Shown: piece after piece, positions 1 through 5,093 of the stretch
Numbering within the stretch: position 1 is the stretch's first letter
Layout: each line of letters begins with the position of its first letter
Assembly (NCBI GenBank): GCA_002399435.1
Contig: DHDO01000040.1
Location: 53,100 to 65,208, forward strand
Direction of reading: 5' to 3'
Length of the DNA stretch: 12,109 bases
Source: Firmicutes bacterium UBA4874
GTDB lineage: Bacteria; Bacillota; Clostridia; Caldicoprobacterales; DTU083
Position numbers and translations under genes: made by a program
Notes under the pieces: generated by a model
Databases searched by the model: none
The model's input: only the letters and a program-made list of their open reading frames with translations
What the model was told of the DNA's origin: nothing

Positions 1-480
1 GGTTTGGAAGCTGGGACATACAAATATGATCTTACTAACCAGCAGCTGAAGGATAAGAATGGCAATGTGGTTGCTACAGATTCGGTTGAGGCAGGCACAT
101 TTGTCGCATTGGATGGAACAACAACTCTGTTTACCGTATCTGATGCGCTGAGGGATGGCGCTTCGGTAAAGGTCGGCGGGGTTGATGTGTCCAGCCAGAA
201 AGCCGCGGATCATTCCATTACCGTCATCAATGATGCCATTACCAATGTTTCCAACGAAAGGGCAAAGCTTGGTGCGACGCAGAACAGACTGGACCACACC
301 ATCAAGAACCTGGATACCTCCGCGGAGAACCTGCAGTCCGCAGAATCCCGTATCCGCGACGTGGATATGGCCAAGGAAATGATGGAGTTTACAAAGGACA
401 GTATCCTGCAGCAGGCGGCACAGGCCATGCTTGCGCAGGCAAACCAGGCTCCCCAGGGAGTGCTGCAGCTGCTCAGGTAA
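1..480 (+). CDS. Flagellin, C-terminal part (5' end outside window)
   Basis: This is the filament subunit, exported through the flagellar type III apparatus and polymerised under the FliD cap. The frame is open from base 1, so the start lies upstream; the TTG at base 4 is only an internal Leu codon. About 159 residues are visible. The first 70 or so belong to the variable surface region. From about residue 75 the sequence is the conserved flagellin C-terminal helix (D1/D0): NERAKLGATQNRLDHTI, then SAESRIRDVDMAKEM, then a terminus ending QAPQGVLQLLR. The final heptad-like hydrophobic pattern and the LLR end are typical of intact flagellin C-termini. A strong terminator follows 31 bases later, so this is the last gene of its transcript. 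It could be called hag or fliC, but the symbol cannot be chosen from a fragment. Confidence 0.97.
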   Translation, partial: GLEAGTYKYDLTNQQLKDKNGNVVATDSVEAGTFVALDGTTTLFTVSDALRDGASVKVGGVDVSSQKAADHSITVINDAITNVSNERAKLGATQNRLDHTIKNLDTSAENLQSAESRIRDVDMAKEMMEFTKDSILQQAAQAMLAQANQAPQGVLQLLR

Positions 481-510
481 GGATCGAATAACCGAACAGG
501 ATGGAATGCG

Positions 511-544
511 AAAACCGATCAGGTAATACTGATCGGTTTTTTTT
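511..544 (+). terminator. Intrinsic terminator after flagellin gene
   Basis: Two arms, AAAACCGATCAG at 511-522 and CTGATCGGTTTT at 529-540, are perfect reverse complements. They flank a 6-base loop (GTAATA) and run into a T tract through 544. A stable GC-containing stem followed directly by eight T residues is a classic rho-independent terminator. It separates the flagellin transcript from the fliD operon. Confidence 0.95.
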
Positions 545-616
545 GCAAATAACTGTACGAAGCCGGCTTTCTGTTGTATAATAAATTTCGACACCATTTG
601 GCCATTCGGACAGGAA

Positions 617-643
617 ATTCTATAAATTCTATAAAATCTATAA
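617..643 (+). repeat. Three tandem 9-bp AT-rich repeats upstream of the fliD promoter
   Basis: ATTCTATAA occurs at 617-625 and 626-634, and AATCTATAA follows at 635-643. The array is continued by an A/T run to about 655 and sits immediately upstream of the -35 element of the sigma-28-type promoter at 661. It may act as an UP-like element or a binding site for a regulator; the sequence shows only the repeat and its position. The rest of 545-786 holds no gene that I can support. Confidence 0.7.
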
Positions 644-660
644 AAATATATATTATCCCC

Positions 661-687
661 TAAAGTTATCTAAAATTCATCCGATAG
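661..687 (+). promoter_or_regulatory. Sigma-28 (sigma-D/FliA-type) promoter for the fliD operon
   Basis: The -35 element TAAAGTTA (661-668), an 11-base spacer and the -10 element TCCGATAG (680-687) closely match the flagellar sigma-28 consensus TAAAGTTT-N11-GCCGATAA: 7 of 8 and 6 of 8 positions. In the Bacillus form it reads TAAA-N15-nCCGATA. Transcription would start near 693-696, giving a leader of about 90 bases before fliD. Late-class sigma-28 control of fliD and fliS is established in other flagellated Firmicutes. No equally good sigma-A promoter is seen here. Confidence 0.82.
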
Positions 688-786
688 TATTATCAAAGGA
701 TCCTGCCATTGAGCCGGATGGTTTTCATACAGGAAGCCGGGAAACATATGGCGGAAAACAGCAGAGAATACAGGGAGGAATGAGCA

Positions 787-2598
787 ATGCCTGTCAGAAT
801 AGGCGGATTGGCATCCGGCATGGATATTGACGGAATTGTCAGTGACCTCATGAAAGCAGAGCGTACGCGGACAGATAAAGTGACGCAGGAGAAGACTCTT
901 CTGGAATGGACCCGGAAGGCTTACACCGATGTCAACAAGCTGTTTGCGGAGTTTATTTTAAAAACACGGGAGTCCTTTGGGCTGACGGATTCTTCGTCCG
1001 GTTTCCTTGTCAATCAATCTGTCCGCGGCCTGAAGTGGATTCGCAGGGCCACGGTTGGCGATGCCGGCGTCGCGGATGTTTCTGCCAGGGCGGGGGCCGC
1101 AAACGGAGCCTATGGACTGACGGTCACACAGCTGGCGGCCAACTGGTCTGCCGCAAGCAGCGACGGGATATCTGCGGCGGGACAGAGCCGCGCCAGCCTG
1201 GCATCCCAGTTTGGGCTGACAGACGAGGATGTCGTTCATCTTGCCATCTCCACCGGAGCCGGCACAAAGGAGCAAAAGGTTCAGATAACGATTGAAAATG
1301 GCATGGCATCCGTCACGAAGACATCCTATGGGACAGGGGAGGGTGGGGAAGATTCCGTAATATCCCTTCTGAGCGGAAAGGATATCTCTGAACTATCCCT
1401 GAAAGAGCTGGCCAGTCAAATCAACAGGGCGGATATTGGAGTGACCGCCTCCTATGAGGAATCCATTGACCGGCTTTTCCTGCAGACAAATCAGACAGGG
1501 GCGGAGAATACCGTTTCCTTTTCCGATGAAAGCGTCCTGCATGATGAAACGGGACAGCCCATTCTGGATGAGAACGGGAATGCAGTTTCCTTTCTGAGCA
1601 AATTGAAGCTGAAGTATGACACAATGGGAACCGATGCGCAGGGTCGGCCGATACAAACGCCGGTCGATGTTTTGCCGGGCACCTATGCAGGCCGGGACGC
1701 GGTGTTTGATTTTGGCGCCGCCCGTGGCATTACCCGGCCTTCCAATCAGTTTACCGTCAATGACATTGATTTCGATTTGAAAGCAGTGGGCCGGACAACG
1801 GTCCAGGTGGATACGGATGAAGATGCTGTTATGGAAAAAATAACGGAGTTTCAGAGTTCGTACAACGAGCTGATCGATAAAATCGATTCATTGCTCGGGG
1901 AAGAAAAATATCGGGATTATCCACCCCTGACCACAGAGCAGAAGAGTGGAATGGCGGAAAAGGAAATCGAACTTTGGGAGGATAAGGCCAAAAGCGGATT
2001 GCTGCGAAACGACTCCCTTGTCGGCCAGGTCATGCAGAAAGCCCGCCTGGGCCTTTATGAGAAAGTCAAGGGCCTGGACGGAAGCTTTGATCAGCTGACA
2101 GAGATCGGGATTACGACGGAACGGTATGCCGCAGGCACCATGGGCGGCCGGCTGGAAATCGATGAAAGCAAACTGCGGGAAGCCATACGCAAGGATCCGG
2201 ACAGTATTGTGGATCTTCTTTTTCATCAGCCGGATCCCGGTGTTGCAGATGAAACGGAGAAGAGACAGGATACGGGACTGGTTGGCAGAATGTACGGGGA
2301 CATGATATCCGGCATGAAGGACATCATCGTCAAGGCGGGCCCGGGAGAAGATGCAAAACTGTATCGCAATGTGAACTCCACCATGCTTCTGGATTTTGTG
2401 ACAAAGCACAGCAGCATCAGCATGTTGGATGAATCCATCAGCGATTATGAGGAAAAGGTTTATCGCATGGGGCTTCGCCTGGCAGACAAGGAAGAAAGCT
2501 ACTGGAAAAAGTTTACTGCCATGGAGACGGCGCTCGATAAAATGAATTCCCAGAGCAATTGGCTGATGCAGCAGCTGGGGATGAAGTCCGGCAACTGA
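787..2598 (+). CDS. fliD: Flagellar filament capping protein FliD (HAP2)
   Basis: FliD forms the cap at the filament tip and guides folding and insertion of exported flagellin. The product has 603 residues. The N-terminus IGGLASGMDIDGIVSDLMKA (residues 5-24), followed by a LLEW segment around residues 38-41, is the hallmark FliD N-terminal domain. The middle (roughly 100-500) is the variable D1-D3 region. The last 70 residues form a helical, coiled-coil-prone tail ending in MNSQSNWLMQQLG, which matches the FliD C-terminal domain. The ATG at 787 has a strong site, AGGGAGGAA at 772-780, at good spacing. It is the first gene after the sigma-28-type promoter and is followed by the chaperone gene after 58 bases. 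Length is above that of enterobacterial FliD (about 470), but long middle domains are common in this family. Confidence 0.97.
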   Translation: MPVRIGGLASGMDIDGIVSDLMKAERTRTDKVTQEKTLLEWTRKAYTDVNKLFAEFILKTRESFGLTDSSSGFLVNQSVRGLKWIRRATVGDAGVADVSARAGAANGAYGLTVTQLAANWSAASSDGISAAGQSRASLASQFGLTDEDVVHLAISTGAGTKEQKVQITIENGMASVTKTSYGTGEGGEDSVISLLSGKDISELSLKELASQINRADIGVTASYEESIDRLFLQTNQTGAENTVSFSDESVLHDETGQPILDENGNAVSFLSKLKLKYDTMGTDAQGRPIQTPVDVLPGTYAGRDAVFDFGAARGITRPSNQFTVNDIDFDLKAVGRTTVQVDTDEDAVMEKITEFQSSYNELIDKIDSLLGEEKYRDYPPLTTEQKSGMAEKEIELWEDKAKSGLLRNDSLVGQVMQKARLGLYEKVKGLDGSFDQLTEIGITTERYAAGTMGGRLEIDESKLREAIRKDPDSIVDLLFHQPDPGVADETEKRQDTGLVGRMYGDMISGMKDIIVKAGPGEDAKLYRNVNSTMLLDFVTKHSSISMLDESISDYEEKVYRMGLRLADKEESYWKKFTAMETALDKMNSQSNWLMQQLGMKSGN

Positions 2599-2609
2599 CC
2601 GTTCGTGAG

Positions 2610-2626
2610 GCTGCCGGGAAGGCAGC
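2610..2626 (+). promoter_or_regulatory. Small perfect hairpin between fliD and the chaperone gene
   Basis: GCTGCC (2610-2615) and GGCAGC (2621-2626) can pair perfectly around a GGGAA loop, 12 bases after the fliD stop codon. There is no T tract, so it is not a terminator. It could protect the fliD 3' end or tune expression of the downstream genes; that role is inference. Confidence 0.5.
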
Positions 2627-2656
2627 AGAGGATGGACTGGAGGAATGGAGGATACA

Positions 2657-3088
2657 ATGAATCAAAAGGAATCCCCGCATGAAAGGTTGCAGCTGTATGA
2701 GGAAATCCTGCAGAGTGCAGAAGGGATCCTGACCATTACGGGAGAGATGACGAGGGCTCTGGAGCAAAAGGACACGGATGCCCTGATCCGGGCATTGGTC
2801 CGAAAGCAGAAAAAGATTGACCGGATCCGTGAAAGGACTGTTTTCCCGAAAGGGTCAGACCAATCCGGCGGCCCGGAGGCAGAGAGGATATCTGTCCTGG
2901 AAAGCAGGTTGGAGGAAGTGTATCAAAAGATCCATGATCTGGATAACGTCAATCTCCGGATGGCGCAGGATTTGATGGAGGAATTCCGGGATGTGATTCA
3001 GGGGATTCAAAAGAATCAGAAGGTCATGCGTGCTTATGCAGGAGGAAGGCCAAAGGGGCAGTCCATTCTGCTCAGCAGGGTAAAATAA
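2657..3088 (+). CDS. Probable FliT/FlgN-like flagellar export chaperone
   Basis: This small protein of 143 residues is charged, lacks a signal peptide or membrane segment, and appears almost wholly helical. Heptad-like stretches cover roughly residues 12-55 and 75-125, with a short Pro/Gly-rich break (PKGSDQSGGPEAE) between them. Size, helical hairpin design and position between fliD and fliS fit the FliT/FlgN class, which binds FliD or hook-associated proteins and delivers them to the export gate. No diagnostic motif lets me choose between FliT and FlgN, so no symbol is given. The ATG at 2657 is preferred because GGAGG at 2647-2651 is correctly spaced. An upstream in-frame ATG at 2645 lies almost on top of its own purine tract. 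The last codons overlap the first copy of a 21-bp tandem repeat. Confidence 0.65.
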   Translation: MNQKESPHERLQLYEEILQSAEGILTITGEMTRALEQKDTDALIRALVRKQKKIDRIRERTVFPKGSDQSGGPEAERISVLESRLEEVYQKIHDLDNVNLRMAQDLMEEFRDVIQGIQKNQKVMRAYAGGRPKGQSILLSRVK

Positions 3089-3121
3089 AAGTATGACAAT
3101 GTAAAATAAAAGTATGACGAT
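3080..3121 (+). repeat. 21-bp tandem duplication spanning the chaperone-gene stop codon
   Basis: Two adjacent 21-base units, 3080-3100 and 3101-3121, differ at one position only (A at 3098, G at 3119). Each unit begins GTAAAATAAAAGTATGAC. The first copy contains the final Val-Lys-stop codons of the chaperone gene, so the second copy repeats the same reading-frame end as untranslated sequence. This looks like a recent local duplication, probably by replication slippage. Confidence 0.9.
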
Positions 3122-3181
3122 CGGCTTTTCCGGTTGTCAGCGGTATTTCGAAAAAGGGGAAGGACGAAAAGGGGGAATTCT

Positions 3182-3556
3182 ATGGATCGGTATTCCAATG
3201 GCTATGAAGTCTATCAGGAGAATCAGATCAGCACTTCATCCCGGGGCAAGCTGCTGTTGATGCTGTATGACGGGGCACTGAAATATTTAAGATTTGCCCT
3301 TGCGGCCATGAAGGAGAAAAAGGTGGAAGAGGCCCATCGCAATCTGGTCAGGGTACAGGACATCCTGAATGAGCTGATGTCCACCCTGAACTTTGATGCC
3401 GGCGAGATTTCGGGGAAGTTATACAGCCTGTATGAGTATATGAACCGGGAATTAATCGATGCAAATATTCAAAAAGACGGCAAAAAAGTGGAAAAGGTAT
3501 ATGGCATGCTGGAAGAACTGCGTAATGTGTGGATGAAAGCGATTGACCCGGCCTGA
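3182..3556 (+). CDS. fliS: Flagellin export chaperone FliS
   Basis: FliS binds the disordered C-terminus of newly made flagellin in the cytoplasm, prevents premature polymerisation and helps present it to the export gate. The product has 124 residues, the usual family length. The N-terminal signature is visible: a YEVYQENQIST segment (about residues 8-18) followed by GKLLLMLYDGALKYL (about 22-36). The rest is a helical bundle with LMSTLNFDAGEISGKLYSLY around residues 63-82. The ATG at 3182 follows GGGGG (3171-3175) at a 6-base distance; an in-frame TTG at 3134 would add an atypical basic extension and is rejected. It is the last gene of the fliD operon and is followed by a probable terminator. 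Confidence 0.96.
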   Translation: MDRYSNGYEVYQENQISTSSRGKLLLMLYDGALKYLRFALAAMKEKKVEEAHRNLVRVQDILNELMSTLNFDAGEISGKLYSLYEYMNRELIDANIQKDGKKVEKVYGMLEELRNVWMKAIDPA

Positions 3557-3588
3557 AGATTTCCGGCAGGAAACAGCCTGAATTCGTC

Positions 3589-3622
3589 AAAATAGTCGGA
3601 GGTTCCATTGTCCGATTTTTTT
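3589..3622 (+). terminator. Probable intrinsic terminator after fliS
   Basis: AAAATAGTCGGA (3589-3600) pairs with TCCGATTTTTTT (3611-3622) around a 10-base loop, with one G-U pair and one mismatch. The second arm ends in seven T residues. The stem is weaker than the one after flagellin, so some read-through into the flgB operon is possible. Its position between fliS and flgB supports two separate transcription units. Confidence 0.72.
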
Positions 3623-3687
3623 GTTTCTGTCTGAAAAAGAGGAAATACAACAGCATGAGTCGAATATACAATCTAAGAATTAAGAAA

Positions 3688-3720
3688 GAGTGGCAATAAG
3701 TCCAATATATTCTGCCATTC
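3688..3720 (+). promoter_or_regulatory. Imperfect inverted repeat upstream of flgB
   Basis: GAGTGGCA (3688-3695) and TGCCATTC (3713-3720) are complementary at 7 of 8 positions around a 17-base AT-rich spacer. The spacer contains TATATT (3706-3711), a possible -10-like element without a recognisable -35. This 3557-3762 gap is where the promoter of the basal-body operon would be expected, so the repeat could be an operator or an RNA hairpin. I see no convincing sigma-A, sigma-28 or sigma-54 promoter here. Confidence 0.35.
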
Positions 3721-3750
3721 TACAGGATCCTTTGCATGCATTTCATAAAA

Positions 3751-3760
3751 GGGGGCGGGG
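3751..3760 (+). promoter_or_regulatory. Ribosome binding site that selects a TTG start for flgB
   Basis: A ten-base G-rich tract (GGGGGCGGGG) ends two bases before an in-frame TTG at 3763. Its first part lies at normal Shine-Dalgarno distance. The only in-frame ATG (3736) would make the tract coding (Gly-Gly-Gly) and has a weaker AGGA site upstream. Confidence 0.55.
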
Positions 3761-3762
3761 AA

Positions 3763-4170
3763 TTGATCCGGATTCTGGACGATCCGACATACAAATTGCT
3801 GAAAAAGGCATTGGACGCATCCTGGCTGCGGCAGCAAGCCATTTCCGACAATATCGCGAACATTAACACACCTGGTTATCAGGCAGAGCGGGTGGTTTTT
3901 GAAGAAGAGCTGAAGAAGTCCATGTCAGACGGGCCGGCATCCCCGAATGCGGTACAGAACAGTTCCGGCAGCCTGAGGGGAGCAGACCGGGAAGTTGAGC
4001 CGCGGTTGGTAAGGGACAAATCTCCTGCCATGAGAAACGACAAAAACAATGTGGATATTGATCTTGAGATGTCGAATATGGCTGCGAATCAGCTTTTGTA
4101 CAGCGCTTTGGTTGAGCAGGCCAATCAAAAATTAAATACCCTGCGATATGTGATCCGGGGAGGAGGTTGA
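3763..4170 (+). CDS. flgB: Flagellar proximal rod protein FlgB
   Basis: FlgB is one of the rod subunits that connect the MS ring to the hook; it is exported by the flagellar apparatus and acts outside the membrane. The chosen product has 135 residues, the normal family length. The family signature of rod and hook proteins is clear: [20 protein letters not shown] near residues 25-44. The C-terminal helix [20 protein letters not shown] is also typical; both ends pair as the D0 coiled coil. I prefer the TTG start at 3763, behind the G-rich tract at 3751-3760. The alternative ATG at 3736 would add nine residues (MHFIKGGGE). It is the first gene of the basal-body operon, and its stop lies two bases before the flgC ATG. 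Confidence 0.93.
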   Translation: MIRILDDPTYKLLKKALDASWLRQQAISDNIANINTPGYQAERVVFEEELKKSMSDGPASPNAVQNSSGSLRGADREVEPRLVRDKSPAMRNDKNNVDIDLEMSNMAANQLLYSALVEQANQKLNTLRYVIRGGG

Positions 4171-4172
4171 TC

Positions 4173-4607
4173 ATGAAGGTATTTGACACAATGCAGATCA
4201 GTGCCAGCGGGTTGACAGCGGAACGTCTGCGGATGGATACCATTGCTTCCAATATAGCAAATATAAATACGACACGTACCGAACAGGGCGGTCCCTATCG
4301 GCGGAAAATCGCAGTTTTTCAGGAGAATCTGGAGACGGAACGGTCCAGGGAATCCGGCAAAATCGGGAGCGTCAGCAGGGGAATCAAGGCAGTGGGTGTT
4401 GTGGAGGATGAGAGTCCCCTGCAAAGTGTGTACGATCCAACCCATCCGGATGCGGATGCCAACGGGTATGTCAGTATGCCGAATGTAAATATATTGAATG
4501 AGATGGTGGATTTGATCGCATCCACCAGAGCCTACGAAGCCAATGTCACCGCAGTGAATGCCACAAAGGGCATGATGGCCAGGGCCCTGGAGATTGGCAG
4601 AGGATAA
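4173..4607 (+). CDS. flgC: Flagellar proximal rod protein FlgC
   Basis: FlgC is the second proximal rod subunit, stacking with FlgB, FlgF and FlgG. The product has 144 residues. The N-terminal rod signature reads [20 protein letters not shown] (residues 9-28), followed by [14 protein letters not shown], a form typical of FlgC. The C-terminus contains [20 protein letters not shown], the conserved end helix of the rod/hook family. The ATG at 4173 has a near-perfect site, GGGGAGGAGG (4157-4166), which overlaps the last flgB codons. The in-frame TTG at 4167 lies directly against that site and is less likely. Two bases separate it from the flgB stop, implying coupling. Confidence 0.96.
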   Translation: MKVFDTMQISASGLTAERLRMDTIASNIANINTTRTEQGGPYRRKIAVFQENLETERSRESGKIGSVSRGIKAVGVVEDESPLQSVYDPTHPDADANGYVSMPNVNILNEMVDLIASTRAYEANVTAVNATKGMMARALEIGRG

Positions 4608-4611
4608 AGGC

Positions 4612-4660
4612 GGATACCGTACAGATAAAGCGACCCGGCTTTTTGCCGGATACGGTATTT
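4612..4660 (+). repeat. Nested inverted repeat between flgC and fliE
   Basis: The outer arms ATACCGTA (4614-4621) and TACGGTAT (4651-4658) are perfect complements, extendable by two G-U pairs at the base. Inside them CCGGC (4635-4639) and GCCGG (4645-4649) pair around a TTTTT loop. Only four T residues follow the outer arm, so full termination is doubtful. It may be an attenuator, an mRNA stability element or a processing site within the operon; function is inference. Confidence 0.6.
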
Positions 4661-4681
4661 TCAAAATGGAGAGGGATAGAT

Positions 4682-4975
4682 ATGGGAATCAATCCGATAG
4701 CAGGAGCTCCTTCGGTTGCCGCCCCCGGGACAGCGAAACCAGCCAGGACGGAAAAGGCGGATTTTGGCTCGGTCCTGAAGGAGGAGCTGAATAAAGTGAA
4801 CGATATGCAGATAAAGGCGGATGAAGCAAGCCGGCAGCTGGCGACGGGGGAAGCGCAGGATATTCATTCCGTTTTGCTGGCTGCGGAGGAAGCAAGGCTT
4901 GCACTGGAAGTGACGGTACAGATACGAAACAAACTGATAGAATCCTATCAGGAGATAAATCGGATGCAGCTATAG
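4682..4975 (+). CDS. fliE: Flagellar hook-basal body protein FliE
   Basis: FliE links the MS ring (FliF) to the first rod subunits and is among the first substrates of the flagellar export system. The product has 97 residues, as usual. The N-terminus is a short flexible Ala/Pro/Gly-rich region. The family signature covers the second half: a long amphipathic helix, HSVLLAAEEARLALEVTVQ, followed by the C-terminus RNKLIESYQEINRMQL. The ATG at 4682 is chosen because GGAGAGGG (4668-4675) lies at the right distance; a TTG at 4643 would fall inside the intergenic hairpin. The gap of 74 bases to flgC and 118 bases to fliF is large for this tightly packed operon. Confidence 0.96.
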   Translation: MGINPIAGAPSVAAPGTAKPARTEKADFGSVLKEELNKVNDMQIKADEASRQLATGEAQDIHSVLLAAEEARLALEVTVQIRNKLIESYQEINRMQL

Positions 4976-4980
4976 CAGAG

Positions 4981-5088
4981 ATGCACGAATTTCTGCAGAG
5001 GGTGGACATCATGGAATGCCAGACAGGCAGTCCGGTTTTTCCGTTCCTTTTGATAAAAGGTAGAATAAGGAAAGTGTTAGGAGTCTAA
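4981..5088 (+). CDS. Possible small ORF in the fliE-fliF gap (35 codons)
   Basis: An open frame runs from ATG 4981 (or the in-frame ATG 5011) to a TAA at 5086-5088, five bases before the fliF start. The shorter form has a purine-rich site, GAGGGTGGA (4998-5006), just upstream. The product would be 35 or 25 residues, basic, with a hydrophobic PVFPFLLI patch. I do not recognise it. It covers the fliF ribosome binding site, so translation of it could control fliF access, but a chance ORF of this length is quite possible. Confidence 0.2.
   Translation: MHEFLQRVDIMECQTGSPVFPFLLIKGRIRKVLGV
5046..5060 (+). repeat. Short hairpin in the fliF leader
   Basis: CCTTTT (5046-5051) and AAAAGG (5055-5060) are perfect complements around a 3-base loop, about 20 bases upstream of the fliF ribosome binding site. 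It is AU-rich and weak; a role in fliF translation is only a possibility. Confidence 0.25.
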
Positions 5089-5093
5089 GCAGA

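Noticed and set aside
577..582. A TATAAT hexamer as a sigma-A promoter for fliD
   Set aside because: The hexamer is perfect, but the region 17 bases upstream (TGTACG) matches the -35 consensus at only 3 of 6 positions. The sigma-28-type promoter at 661-687 is closer to fliD and better matched.
748..783. An 11-codon ORF (MAENSREYREE) directly before fliD
   Set aside because: It lacks a properly spaced ribosome binding site, and its last codons are simply the fliD Shine-Dalgarno region; chance is the simpler explanation.
3080..3121. The direct repeat as the start of a CRISPR array or an attachment site
   Set aside because: The units are adjacent with no spacers, number only two, and no integrase, cas or mobile gene is present.
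3733..3740. The palindrome TGCATGCA before flgB as an operator
   Set aside because: A single 8-bp palindrome without flanking symmetry or a second copy is expected by chance at this scale.
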